NCBI GenBank assembly: GCA_017936375.1
Contig: JAGBFR010000039.1
Location: 1-64,000, forward strand
Source: Clostridia bacterium
GTDB taxonomy: Bacteria; Bacillota; Clostridia; Christensenellales; Aristaeellaceae
DNA length: 64,000 bases
Direction: 5' to 3'
Part shown: piece by piece, positions 44,295 through 52,552 of the stretch
Position numbering within the stretch: the first letter of the stretch is position 1
Layout: every line of letters begins with the position of its first letter
Notes under the pieces: generated by a model
Told to the model about the DNA's origin: nothing
What the model saw: only the letters and a program-made list of their open reading frames with translations
Databases searched by the model: none
Translations under genes and position numbers: made by a program

Positions 44295-44323
44295 TTGTCC
44301 GTCCGGGCAAAACATGGTAACAT
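44295..44323 (+). promoter_or_regulatory. candidate promoter of the GH27-GH127 genes
   Basis: TTGTCC (44295-44300) and TAACAT (44318-44323) are spaced by 17 bases, matching 4/6 at each box. Confidence 0.45.
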
Positions 44324-44370
44324 GAGGACAGAATGACCGCGCCTGCGAGGCGCTGCAAGGAGTGACAGAC

Positions 44371-45621
44371 ATGATCGCAAAGGTTCCCCCGATGGGCTGG
44401 AACAGCTGGGACTGCTACGGCGCGGCGGTCACCGAGGAGATCACGAAGAAGAACGCCGACTACATGGCCAAATACCTGAAGCCCTGCGGCTGGGAGTACG
44501 TCGTCGTGGATATCCAGTGGTATCAGCCCACGGCGATTAACCACGACTACGAGCCCTTCTCCGACGTGGTGATGGATGCATACGGCCGCCTGCTCCCGGC
44601 GGAGAATCGATTCCCCAGCGCGGCGGGGGGCAGGGGCTTTGCCCCGCTGGCGGATTACGTCCACAGCCTCGGCCTCAAGTTCGGCATCCACATCATGCGG
44701 GGCATGCCGCGCATGGCGGCGCACCGCCGTCTGCCGATTGAGGGCAGCGAATTCTTCTGCCACGAGGCGGCGGACCCGAACTCCGTCTGCACGTGGAATC
44801 CGGACATGTATGGCCTCAAGTGCGATCTGCCGGCGGCGAAGGCGTATTACGAGAGCCTCTTCCGCCTGTATGCGCAGTGGGGCGTGGACTTTGTCAAGTG
44901 CGACGACATCGCGCGCGAGTATCCGCACTGCAGGAGGGAGATCGAATTGATCTCCGAGGCCTGCCGCTCCTGCGGGCGCGAGATGGTGCTGAGCCTCTCC
45001 CCGGGTCCCGCGCCGGTTGAGGAGGCGGAGCACCTCAAGCAGTACGCGAACATGTGGCGCATCACGGACGATTTCTGGGACAAGTGGGAGCCGCTCAAGG
45101 CGATGTTCGAGCGGGCGCAGAAGTGGTGCATCCATTCCGGTCCGGGCCACTGGCCGGATGCGGATATGCTGCCCGTCGGCGCGCTGCGCCAGTGCAGCGA
45201 TCCCGACGGCTGGACGCACTTCACCCATGCGGAGCAGCGCACGATGATGACCCTCTGGGGCATGATGCGCTCGCCGCTGATGATCGGCGCGGAGATGACG
45301 AAGAACGACGACTTCACCCTCTCCCTGCTGACGAATGCGGACGTGCTCGCCATCGGGCGCGATTCCTTCTGCGGGCATCCCATCACGACCACGGAGGAGG
45401 AGAGCGTCTGGGTCGCCCCGAGGCAGGACGGCGCGGGCCTCTACGTCGCCCTGTTCAATCTCAGCGACGAGGCGCGGGAGGTGCGCGTGGACGCGCAGGC
45501 GCTTAATTACGCCGCAAAGACAGCGAAGGAGCTCTGGACGCAGGAGACCGCGACCACGGGCGATGCGCTTTGCGCCGAGCTTGCCCCGCACGATACGGCG
45601 GTCTATCTCCTGACAAAGTAA
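44371..45621 (+). CDS. GH27 glycosidase (alpha-galactosidase or beta-L-arabinopyranosidase)
   Basis: A 416-residue retaining glycosidase of family GH27. The hallmark PPMGWNSWD is at the N terminus, the nucleophile Asp lies in VDFVKCDDIA, and the acid/base Asp lies in RITDDFWDKW. The C-terminal beta-sandwich follows. No signal peptide is present, so it acts in the cytoplasm on imported oligosaccharides. GH27 contains both alpha-galactosidases and beta-L-arabinopyranosidases. With GH127 next and araBAD nearby, the arabinose option is plausible but undecided. The ATG at 44371 lies eight bases after AAGGAG. Confidence 0.9.
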   Translation: MIAKVPPMGWNSWDCYGAAVTEEITKKNADYMAKYLKPCGWEYVVVDIQWYQPTAINHDYEPFSDVVMDAYGRLLPAENRFPSAAGGRGFAPLADYVHSLGLKFGIHIMRGMPRMAAHRRLPIEGSEFFCHEAADPNSVCTWNPDMYGLKCDLPAAKAYYESLFRLYAQWGVDFVKCDDIAREYPHCRREIELISEACRSCGREMVLSLSPGPAPVEEAEHLKQYANMWRITDDFWDKWEPLKAMFERAQKWCIHSGPGHWPDADMLPVGALRQCSDPDGWTHFTHAEQRTMMTLWGMMRSPLMIGAEMTKNDDFTLSLLTNADVLAIGRDSFCGHPITTTEEESVWVAPRQDGAGLYVALFNLSDEAREVRVDAQALNYAAKTAKELWTQETATTGDALCAELAPHDTAVYLLTK

Positions 45622-45687
45622 ACCGGAAGGGATAACGGCATCCCATTCACCATACTCTGCATCAACGACGAGAAAGAGGGTACAGCG

Positions 45688-47751
45688 ATGAATCAGAAGC
45701 AGCACAGCGCGCCGGTGGCGCTCCGCAGCATCCATGTGACGGACGAATTTTGGCAGCGCGAGATGGAGCTCGTGCGCAAGGAGGTCATCCCCTACCAGTG
45801 GGAGGTGCTCAATGACCGCGTGAAGGACGCGGCGCCGAGCTGGTGCATGCACAATTTCCGCGCGGCGGCAAAGCTCATGCGCGAGAAGAAGGACAAGGGC
45901 GCAACCTTTGTCGCGCCGACGTATACATTCCGCGGCTTCGAGGCGCTGCCGGAGGATCCGGAGCACCCGGAGGAGGACCGCTTCTACGGCTTCGTCTTCC
46001 AGGACACGGACTTTTCCAAGTGGATTGAGGCGGTGGGCTATTCGCTGGCCGTGCATCCCGATGCGGAGCTGGAAAAGACGGCGGATGAGGCGATCGACCT
46101 CGTCTGCGCCGCGCAGATGGAGAATGGCTACCTCGATACGTATTACATCATCAACGGCATGGACGCTGCGCTGACCAACCTGCGCGACAACCATGAGCTC
46201 TACTGCCTCGGCCATCTGGCGGAGGGCGCGGTGGCGTACTATCAGGCGACGGGCAAGGACAAGCTCCTGCGCGCGGCCTGCCGCTATGCGGATTTCTTCG
46301 CGGAGCGCTTTGGCCCGGAGGAGGGCAAGTGCAAGGGCTATCCGGGCCATGAGATTGCGGAGATGGCGCTCATCCGCCTCTATGAGGCGACGGGCGAGCA
46401 GCGGTATCTCGACCTGAGCCGCTACTTCATCGACCAGCGCGGTCAGGAGCCGAATTACTTCATCGAGGAGGAATTCGCCCGCGCCGCCCGCGAGGGCAAG
46501 ACCCTGCGCGCGCCCAAGGGCAACATGGCCTATCATCAGGCGCACAAGCCCGTCCGAGAGCAGGACGAGGCCGTGGGCCACGCTGTGCGCGCGGTGTATC
46601 TCTACGCCGGCATGGCGGACACCGCCCGCATGACGGGGGACGAGCGCCTCTTTGACGCGTGCGAAAAGCTGTTCAATAATATCGTGAACCAGAAGCTCTA
46701 CATCACCGGCGGCATCGGCGGCACGCACATGGGCGAGTCCTTCTCCTATCCTTACGACCTGCCCAACGACAGCGCCTACTCCGAGACCTGCGCGGCGATC
46801 GGCCTCGCCTTCTTCACCCGCAGGATGCTGCAGATCAAGGCGGACAGCCGCTACGGCGACGTGATGGAGCAGGCGCTCTACAACACCGTCCTTGCCGGCA
46901 TGGCGCTGGACGGCAAGAGCTTCTTCTACGTCAATCCCCTGAGCGTCGTGCCGGAGGCCTGCGCGAAGGACGAGCGCCTGCAGCATGTCAAGCCCGTGCG
47001 CCAGAAGTGGTTCGGCTGCGCCTGCTGCCCGCCGAATATCGCGCGCATGGTGACCTCCGTCGCGCAGTATGCGTACACGGAGTCCGAGGACACGCTCTAC
47101 ACCCATCTGTACATGAGCGGCGAGGTGGACAAGCGCTTTGCCGGCGGCGCGATCAGGATGAAGACGGCCTCCCGCATGCCGTGGGACGGCCATGTGAGCG
47201 TCTCCATCGAGGCGCAGAAGCCGGTCTCGGGCACGCTGGCCTTCCGCATCCCCGGCTGGAGCGGCGCGTGCAGCGCGAAGGCCTCCTGCGCGCAGGAGGG
47301 CACGCAGACCGAGATGCGCGACGGCTACCTCTACCTGACCGGCACATGGCAGGAGGGCGACGGCATCGAGCTTGACTTCACGATGCCTGTGCGTATGCTG
47401 GCGGCGAATCCGCGCGTGCGCGAGGACCTGGGCAAGGTCGCCTTCACCCGCGGCCCGGTGACCTACTGCGCCGAGGAGGCGGACAACGGCGACATGCTGC
47501 ACCTGCTGCGCGTGGATGCGGCGAAGGTCGGCAGGGACGGCGAGGGCGTTGCGGTCGAGATGGAGGAGAAATTCGGCCATCCGACGGCGGCGCTGGTTGT
47601 GCCGGGCTATCGCGCCGTGCTGCCGGAGGCGGAGGGGCTCTATGCCGCCGCCGCGCCGCTTGAGGAGCGTGAAACGACGATCCGCCTGATCCCGTACTAC
47701 GCGTGGGCCAATCGCGGTCTGGGCGAGATGAGCGTGTGGCTGAGGGGGTAA
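45688..47751 (+). CDS. GH127 beta-L-arabinofuranosidase
   Basis: A 687-residue glycosidase of family GH127 (formerly DUF1680), which releases L-arabinofuranose from arabinan and hydroxyproline-rich glycans. The start VALRSIHVTDEFW is typical. The zinc and catalytic cysteine site is visible as SETCAAIG (Glu and Cys) and FGCACCPPNIARM (Cys pair with the nucleophile). The (alpha/alpha)6 barrel ends in the beta part with VRMLAANPRVREDLGKVAFTRGPVTYCAE. No signal peptide. It lies 66 bases after GH27 and probably shares its transcript. Its product would feed AraA, AraB and AraD. Confidence 0.93.
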   Translation: MNQKQHSAPVALRSIHVTDEFWQREMELVRKEVIPYQWEVLNDRVKDAAPSWCMHNFRAAAKLMREKKDKGATFVAPTYTFRGFEALPEDPEHPEEDRFYGFVFQDTDFSKWIEAVGYSLAVHPDAELEKTADEAIDLVCAAQMENGYLDTYYIINGMDAALTNLRDNHELYCLGHLAEGAVAYYQATGKDKLLRAACRYADFFAERFGPEEGKCKGYPGHEIAEMALIRLYEATGEQRYLDLSRYFIDQRGQEPNYFIEEEFARAAREGKTLRAPKGNMAYHQAHKPVREQDEAVGHAVRAVYLYAGMADTARMTGDERLFDACEKLFNNIVNQKLYITGGIGGTHMGESFSYPYDLPNDSAYSETCAAIGLAFFTRRMLQIKADSRYGDVMEQALYNTVLAGMALDGKSFFYVNPLSVVPEACAKDERLQHVKPVRQKWFGCACCPPNIARMVTSVAQYAYTESEDTLYTHLYMSGEVDKRFAGGAIRMKTASRMPWDGHVSVSIEAQKPVSGTLAFRIPGWSGACSAKASCAQEGTQTEMRDGYLYLTGTWQEGDGIELDFTMPVRMLAANPRVREDLGKVAFTRGPVTYCAEEADNGDMLHLLRVDAAKVGRDGEGVAVEMEEKFGHPTAALVVPGYRAVLPEAEGLYAAAAPLEERETTIRLIPYYAWANRGLGEMSVWLRG

Positions 47752-47811
47752 GGCGCGGAAGCCGCTTGGGCGGGCGGGGTGGGGCCTGACAGAGTCGCTG
47801 CGAAGCAGCGG
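47752..47811 (+). repeat. intergenic repeat, family C copy 1
   Basis: Starting right after the GH127 stop, this G-rich block (GCGGAAGCCGCTTGGGCGGG then GGTGGGGCCTGACAG, AGTCGCTGCGAAGCAGCGGG) recurs at 50621-50681 and, inverted, at 53499-53535. All three lie just 3' of a coding sequence. The whole 47752-48633 interval has no gene; it is filled by repeats. Confidence 0.75.
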
Positions 47812-47871
47812 GCAGCCCTGTTTGTCATAAGACCTAACCTTTATACGGTGTGCGGCTGCAGCGCCCGAGGG

Positions 47872-48025
47872 CTCCCTCAGTCGGCTTCGCCGACAGCTCC
47901 CTCCCGGAGGGAGCCTATTCCTCTGAGCCACACCGCACATCAGCTGCGCTGATTCGCCAAGCGTCGCCATTTCAAGCCTCCCTCCGGGAGGGAGGTGGCA
48001 TCGCCTTTGGCGATGACGGAGGGAG
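47872..48025. repeat. palindromic intergenic repeat, family A copy 2 (154 bp)
   Basis: Begins CTCCCTCAGTCGGC and ends GATGACGGAGGGAG, with the two family A hairpins (CTCCCTCCCGGAGGGAG; CCTCCCTCCGGGAGGGAGG) and GGCATCGCC/GGCGATGAC inside. Copies 1 and 2 share the same end sequences and internal order and differ in the spacer. Confidence 0.85.
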
Positions 48026-48081
48026 AAAGCGGGAGGCAATGCTGCGTATGATGAAAGAGGAAATGTCCGGCTGCGGCCGGG

Positions 48082-48244
48082 GACCTCATCCGCCTCGCTA
48101 TGCTCGGCACCTTCCCCATAGGGGAAGGTCCTTTAGTGCGGCAGGTCGATGAGATGCGTATTGTTTGTACAAGCCTATCAGGTAAACCATATGACCTTCC
48201 CCTATGGGGAAGGTGGCAGCCCGACAGGGCTGACGGATGAGGTC
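48082..48244. repeat. palindromic intergenic repeat, family D, full copy (163 bp)
   Basis: Perfect terminal inverted repeats GACCTCATCCG (48082-48092) and CGGATGAGGTC (48234-48244) enclose two hairpins, ACCTTCCCCATAGGGGAAGGT and ACCTTCCCCTATGGGGAAGGT-like, plus CAGCCCGACAGGGCTGA. Its right half recurs in the tandem array that follows, and the family recurs at 52477-52527 and 53292-53423. Confidence 0.85.
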
Positions 48245-48600
48245 CCGCCCGCAGGCGGCAAAGCCCTGCCTGATAAAGGACCAAGCCTGTATAGGATGCG
48301 CGGCATGAGGGAGGGGCAGAGCCCCTCCCCTACAGGGCTACGGATTAAGCAAAACCAAAGGCCTTCCCCGATGGGGAAGGTGGCAGCCCGACAGGGCTGA
48401 CGGATGAGGTCCCGCCCACAGGCGGCACAGCCCTGCCTGATAAAGGACCAAGCCTGTATAGGATGCGCGGCATGAGGGAGGAGCAGAGCCCCTCCCCTAC
48501 AGGGGTTACGGATAACGCAAAACCAAAGACCTTCCCCGATGGGGAAGGTGGCAGCCCGACAGGGCTGACGGATGAGGTCCCGCCCGCAGGCGGCGCAGCC
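48195..48600. repeat. tandem array of a 167-168 bp unit (about 2.4 copies)
   Basis: The unit begins CCTTCCCC.ATGGGGAAGG at 48195, 48362 and 48530. Each contains the right half of family D, then CCCGCC.GCAGGCGGC, a GCCTGATAAAGGACCAAGCC block, and a CATGAGGGAGG-GCAGAGCCCCTCCCC stretch with an AAAACCAAAG end. The third copy is cut short before the 5'-nucleotidase gene. The first two copies differ at only a few positions. The unit is too long and has no spacers to be a CRISPR array. Confidence 0.85.
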
Positions 48601-48633
48601 CCAACAACCCAATAAAAGCAAAAGGTGTAGACC

Positions 48634-50520
48634 ATGAAGAAAACCATTCCCGCGCTGCTGCTTGCAGCGCTGCTGCTGCTCAGCGCCTTCTCCGCCTGCG
48701 CGCAGGAGGCCCGGCGCGTCACCGTGCTTTTCACGCACGATATCCACTCCCATCTGCTGTCCGTGCCTGCCGAGGATGGCACGCGCGGCGGCTTTGCCCG
48801 ACTGAAGACCCTCATCGACCGCGAGACGGCGGCGGCAGGCGATGCGCTCCTGCTCGACGCGGGCGACTTCGCCATGGGCACGCTCTTCCAGACGGTCTAT
48901 GAGACCGACGCGCCGGAGCTGATGATGATGGGCCATCTCGGCTATGATGCGACGACGCTGGGCAATCATGAGTTTGACTATGAGGGCAAGGGGCTGGCCA
49001 ATATGCTCCTTGCGGCGAAGGAAACCGCCGCCGCCGAGGGCGTGACGCTGCCCGCGCTGGTCAGCGCCAACATCGACTGGACGAGCGTGCACGACGCCCA
49101 CGGCGAGGCGCTGCTCAGCGCCATGCAGGCCTATGGCGCGCAGACGCATGTGCTGCTCGACTGCGGCGGGGTGAAGGTCGGTGTCTTCGGCATGATGGGC
49201 CGCGACTCGCAGGACTGCGCGCCCCTCGCGCCGGTTGATTTCCGCGATCTGATCGAATGCGCGAAGGAGCAGACCGCGCAGCTGAAGGCAGAGGGCGCGG
49301 AGATGATCGTCTGCCTGTCCCACAGCGGCGTGTGGTCCGAGGCGGAGCGGTCGGAGGATGAGCTGCTGGCCAAGGCCGTGCCGGAGATTGACCTGATCAT
49401 CAGCGGCCACACGCACACGACGCTGCCCGAGCCGATCATTCATGGCGGCACGGTCATCGCCTCCTGCGGTGAATACACGATGAATCTGGGCAAGGTCGTC
49501 CTCGAGTGGAACGGAGAGGACTGGGCGCTGGCGGATTATGCGCTCATCCCGACGACGGACGATGTGCCCGGCGACGCGGCGACGGACGAAAGGCTGACCG
49601 CGCTGCGCGAGCGCGTGAATGACAACTACTTCTCCCTCTTTGGCTATACCTACGATCAGGTGCTCTGCCGGAATCCGGGCGGCCTGCTCTCCGAGCGCTG
49701 GCTGCTGGCGGATGCGGTGATGGAGGCCGTGAAGCGGGCAGAGGGCGAGGATTATGACCCCATCGCGCTGGCCGTCGTGCCGGCGGGCGTCATCCGCGCG
49801 GAGCTGCCGGTGGGCGGCGTGACCGCGTCGGACGCGTTCAACGTGCTCTCCCTTGGCATCGGGCAGGACCGCCTTGGCGGCTATCCGCTGGTCAATGCGT
49901 ATCTGACCGGGCGCGAGCTCATCGACCTTGCGGAGGTCGACGCCTCCGTCTCCCAGATCATGAACGGCACGCATCTCTACGCCGCGGGCGGCGGCTGGTC
50001 GTATAAGACCAACCGGCTGATCCTCAGCCGCGTGGACGATATGTGGCTGCTCGATGAGGCGGGAAACCGCGTGGAGATCGAGGAGGACAGGCTCTATCGC
50101 GTTGTGGCGGACATGTACTCCGCGCAGATGCTCAGCACGGTCAAGGGCAAGTCCTTCGGCCTGCTCTCCCTTGAGCCCAAGGACAGGGAAGGCAATCTGG
50201 TCACGGATTTCAATGCTGCGATCGTCCGCGACAGCGAGGGCAGGGAGGTCAAGGCATGGGCCGCGCTGGCGGATTATCTGCACGCCTTCGGCGGGGAGGA
50301 TGGCACGGGCGAGATCCCGGCGGTCTATCAGCAGGCGCCCACGGGCATTGTCGTCGGCAGGGCGGGCAATCCGGTTGAGTTCTTCCGCAATCCGGGCCGC
50401 ATCTGGCTGGTGATTGCGGCGGTCGCGGCCGCGCTGATCCTCATCGTCACGCTGATCGCGCTGGCGGTGCGGGCGGTGAGGCGGCGCATCCGCAGGAAGA
50501 AGAAAAGCAAAAAGGCATAA
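48634..50520 (+). CDS. membrane-anchored 5'-nucleotidase/metallophosphatase family protein
   Basis: A 628-residue extracytoplasmic protein. The N-terminal signal (MKKTIPALLLAALLLLSAFSACA) holds a possible lipobox around FSAC. The calcineurin-like domain has the metal ligands in FTHDIHSHL, LLLDAGDF, TLGNHEFDY, CLSHSG and ISGHTHT. The 5'-nucleotidase C-terminal domain follows (about 310-560), with NPGGLLSERWLLADAVMEA and the SYKTNRL region. The protein ends in a membrane helix and a very basic tail (RRRIRRKKKSKKA). It would hydrolyse nucleotides or cyclic/UDP-sugar phosphates outside the cell; the substrate is not evident. It is monocistronic with a terminator. Confidence 0.88.
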   Translation: MKKTIPALLLAALLLLSAFSACAQEARRVTVLFTHDIHSHLLSVPAEDGTRGGFARLKTLIDRETAAAGDALLLDAGDFAMGTLFQTVYETDAPELMMMGHLGYDATTLGNHEFDYEGKGLANMLLAAKETAAAEGVTLPALVSANIDWTSVHDAHGEALLSAMQAYGAQTHVLLDCGGVKVGVFGMMGRDSQDCAPLAPVDFRDLIECAKEQTAQLKAEGAEMIVCLSHSGVWSEAERSEDELLAKAVPEIDLIISGHTHTTLPEPIIHGGTVIASCGEYTMNLGKVVLEWNGEDWALADYALIPTTDDVPGDAATDERLTALRERVNDNYFSLFGYTYDQVLCRNPGGLLSERWLLADAVMEAVKRAEGEDYDPIALAVVPAGVIRAELPVGGVTASDAFNVLSLGIGQDRLGGYPLVNAYLTGRELIDLAEVDASVSQIMNGTHLYAAGGGWSYKTNRLILSRVDDMWLLDEAGNRVEIEEDRLYRVVADMYSAQMLSTVKGKSFGLLSLEPKDREGNLVTDFNAAIVRDSEGREVKAWAALADYLHAFGGEDGTGEIPAVYQQAPTGIVVGRAGNPVEFFRNPGRIWLVIAAVAAALILIVTLIALAVRAVRRRIRRKKKSKKA

Positions 50521-50533
50521 GGACATAAAGAAA

Positions 50534-50563
50534 GCCCATCCGGCTGAGACCGGATGGGTTTTT
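50534..50563 (+). terminator. intrinsic terminator
   Basis: A nine-bp stem CCCATCCGG / CCGGATGGG with the loop CTGAGA is followed by TTTTT. Confidence 0.93.
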
Positions 50564-50620
50564 GTGTTGGGGATGGAGGATGGTCCTTCGGAGGGCCTTT
50601 CGGCAGCTCTGTCTGGCAGA

Positions 50621-50681
50621 GCGCGGAGGAAACTTGGGCGGGGAGGGTGGGGCCTGACAGAGTCGCTGCGAAGCAGCGGGT
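50621..50681 (+). repeat. intergenic repeat, family C copy 2
   Basis: GCGCGGAGGAAACTTGGGCG followed by GGTGGGGCCTGACAG and AGTCGCTGCGAAGCAGCGGG matches copy 1 at 47752-47811 over most of its length. It then leads into the GCCTGATAAAGGACCAAGCC block seen in the tandem array and into a family A copy. Confidence 0.75.
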
Positions 50682-50739
50682 AACCCCGCCTGATAAAGGA
50701 CCAAGCCTGTATAAGATGCGTGCCTGCAGCGCCCAAGGG

Positions 50740-50984
50740 CTCCCTCAGTCGGCTTTGCCGACAGCATTCCGGGGAACTCGCATAGTCGCCTGACGGCTCC
50801 TTGCGATTCCCCACGCTCCGCCCGCTCATATCCGCCACTGGCGGCACGGGCTTCGGTGCCTCCCGGAGGGAGCCTATTTCTCTTAGCTTCTGAGCAAATC
50901 AGTGTCATTGATTTGCTTAGTGTCGCTTTCTTGAGCCTCCCTCCGGGAGGGAGGTGGCATCGCCTTTGGCGATGACGGAGGGAG
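50740..50984. repeat. palindromic intergenic repeat, family A copy 3, interrupted (245 bp)
   Basis: Same ends as the other family A copies (CTCCCTCAGTCGGC ... GATGACGGAGGGAG) and the same inner hairpin CCTCCCTCCGGGAGGGAGG. It is about 90 bases longer because a family B segment replaces a few bases after GTCGGCTTTGCCGACAG. Confidence 0.82.
50765..50860 (-). repeat. family B segment inserted in a family A repeat
   Basis: This 96-base block is related, on the opposite strand, to the centre of the element at 28229-28467: the order CCGAAGC, GCCAGTGGC, GCGGAGCGT, GGGAA, GCAAGGAGCCG, CGACTATGC, TCCCCGGA is kept. It breaks family A copy 3 where copies 1 and 2 are continuous. Confidence 0.75.
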
Positions 50985-51006
50985 AAAGCACGCCGCGCCG
51001 CATCCG

Positions 51007-52371
51007 TTACTCCGCAATGCTCCTCGCTACATGCACGCCGCTGGCGGAGGCATGGGAGAGGGAATGGGTGATGCCGCTGCCGTCGCCGATGATGTAGAGA
51101 CCGGCGTAGCGGGATTCGAGCTTGTCGCTGACGGCGACCTCCATGTTGTAGAACTTGACCTCCACGCCGTAGAGCAGCGTATCGTCGTTCGCCGTGCCGG
51201 GAGCGACCTTGTCCAGCGCATAGATCATCTCGATGATGCCGTCGAGCAGGCGCTTGGGCAGCACGAGGCTCAGGTCGCCGGGGGTGGCGTTGAGCGTCGG
51301 GGTGGTGAAGGATTCGTCGATGCGGCTCTGCGTGGAGCGGCGGCCGCGGATGAGATCGCCGAAGCGCTGCACGATGACGCCGCCGCCGAGCATGTTGCTC
51401 AGCCGGGCAATGCTCTCGCCATAGCCGTTGGAATCCTTGAACGGCTCGGAGAAGTGCTTGGCGACGAGCAGGGCGAAGTTGGTGTTCTCCGTCTGCTTCG
51501 CCGGGTCCTCGTAGCTGTGGCCGTTGACGGTGATGATGCCGTTCGTGTTCTCGTTGACGACCGCGCCCTTCGGGTTCATGCAGAAGGTGCGCACGCGGTC
51601 GCCGTATTTTTCCGTCCTGTAGACGATCTTGCTCTCGTAAAGCTCGTCCGTCAGGTGGGCAAAGACGGCGGCGGGCAGCTCCACGCGCACGCCGATGTCC
51701 ACGCGGTTGGACTTGGTGGGGATGTCCAGCTCGCGGCAGACGGTCTCCATCCACTTGCTGCCGCTGCGGCCGACGGAGATGATGCACTTTTCGCAGCTGT
51801 AGACCGCATCCTTGCAGACGGCCTCATAGCCGCCCTCGACCACGCGGACGGTCTGCACCGGCGTGTCAAAGAAGAAGTCGACCTTGTCCTTCAGGTGCTC
51901 ATAGAGGTTCTCCAGCACGACATAGTTGATGTCCGTGCCCAGATGGCGGACGGAGGCGTCCAGCAGGTGCAGGTCATGCTGGATGCACAGGGTCTTGAAG
52001 CGGGTGCCGGCGGTGGAGTAGAGCTTGGTGCCCTCGCCGCCGAAGCGCATGTTGATCTCGTCCACATAGCGCATCAGGTCGAGCGCCGGCTTCTTGCCGA
52101 TGTACTCATGCAGCGTGCCGCCGAAGTCGTTGGTGATGTTATACTTGCCGTCGGAGAAGGCGCCCGCGCCGCCGAAGCCGCTCATGATCGAGCAGCTCTT
52201 GCAGCCGATGCAGGTCTTGATCTTCTCGCCGTCGATCGGGCAGCGGCGCTTATTGAGCGCATGACCGGCCTCAAAGACGGCAATCTTCAGGTCGGGATTG
52301 AGACGGCTGAGCTCGTAGGCGGAGAAGATGCCGCCCGGGCCCGCGCCGATGATGATGACATTATAATTCAT
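51007..52371 (-). CDS. FAD-dependent oxidoreductase, uncharacterised
   Basis: A 454-residue flavoprotein. The N-terminal FAD-binding fold is clear: NVIIIGAGPGGIFSAYELSRL with the GxGxxG motif, and near the C terminus GLYIIGDGSGITHSLSHASASG. Two cysteine pairs in KTCIGCKSCSIMSGFGGAG could bind a metal or form a redox disulfide. It resembles the uncharacterised FAD-dependent dehydrogenases (HI0933/COG2509-like) found in many Clostridia. Substrate is unknown. It has its own promoter and lies between the 5'-nucleotidase and ara genes, separated by repeats, so it is probably not part of the sugar pathway. Confidence 0.85.
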   Translation of the reverse strand: MNYNVIIIGAGPGGIFSAYELSRLNPDLKIAVFEAGHALNKRRCPIDGEKIKTCIGCKSCSIMSGFGGAGAFSDGKYNITNDFGGTLHEYIGKKPALDLMRYVDEINMRFGGEGTKLYSTAGTRFKTLCIQHDLHLLDASVRHLGTDINYVVLENLYEHLKDKVDFFFDTPVQTVRVVEGGYEAVCKDAVYSCEKCIISVGRSGSKWMETVCRELDIPTKSNRVDIGVRVELPAAVFAHLTDELYESKIVYRTEKYGDRVRTFCMNPKGAVVNENTNGIITVNGHSYEDPAKQTENTNFALLVAKHFSEPFKDSNGYGESIARLSNMLGGGVIVQRFGDLIRGRRSTQSRIDESFTTPTLNATPGDLSLVLPKRLLDGIIEMIYALDKVAPGTANDDTLLYGVEVKFYNMEVAVSDKLESRYAGLYIIGDGSGITHSLSHASASGVHVARSIAE

Positions 52372-52418
52372 ATGGCCTCCGGAGTTTTGCCCCCAGAAGG
52401 GGGGATTTGCTGTAAGAT

Positions 52419-52447
52419 ATTATAGCATAAGCAGGCGGTTATTTCAA
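52419..52447 (-). promoter_or_regulatory. promoter of the FAD oxidoreductase gene
   Basis: On the minus strand, TTGAAA (52447-52442) and TATAAT (52424-52419) are 17 bases apart. The leader carries a GCCCCC/GGGGGG hairpin (about 52389-52404) close to the GGAGG ribosome binding site. Confidence 0.85.
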
Positions 52448-52476
52448 TGTGAGGGCTCTATCCGTCCCTCTTCGAG

Positions 52477-52527
52477 AAAAAAGCCTTCCCCTGAGGGAAG
52501 GCGGATGTCCGAAGGGCGGACGGATGA
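52477..52527 (-). terminator. araBAD terminator built from a family D repeat end
   Basis: On the minus strand, 50 bases after the araD stop, GCCTTCCCTCAGGGGAAGGC (52502-52483) forms a hairpin followed by TTTTTTCTC. The hairpin and the neighbouring CATCCGTCCGCCCTTCGG segment (to 52527) are the end part of a family D repeat. A dispersed repeat therefore appears to provide the operon terminator. Confidence 0.75.
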
Positions 52528-52552
52528 GGGGCTGGCGCAGCACGCCGGCCTC

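Noticed and set aside
44278..48039. A 1253-codon minus-strand frame
   Set aside because: Runs through GH27, GH127 and non-coding repeats on the opposite strand; an artefact of base composition.
48195..48600. CRISPR array
   Set aside because: Repeat unit is about 168 bp, there are no unique spacers between units, and no cas genes are nearby.
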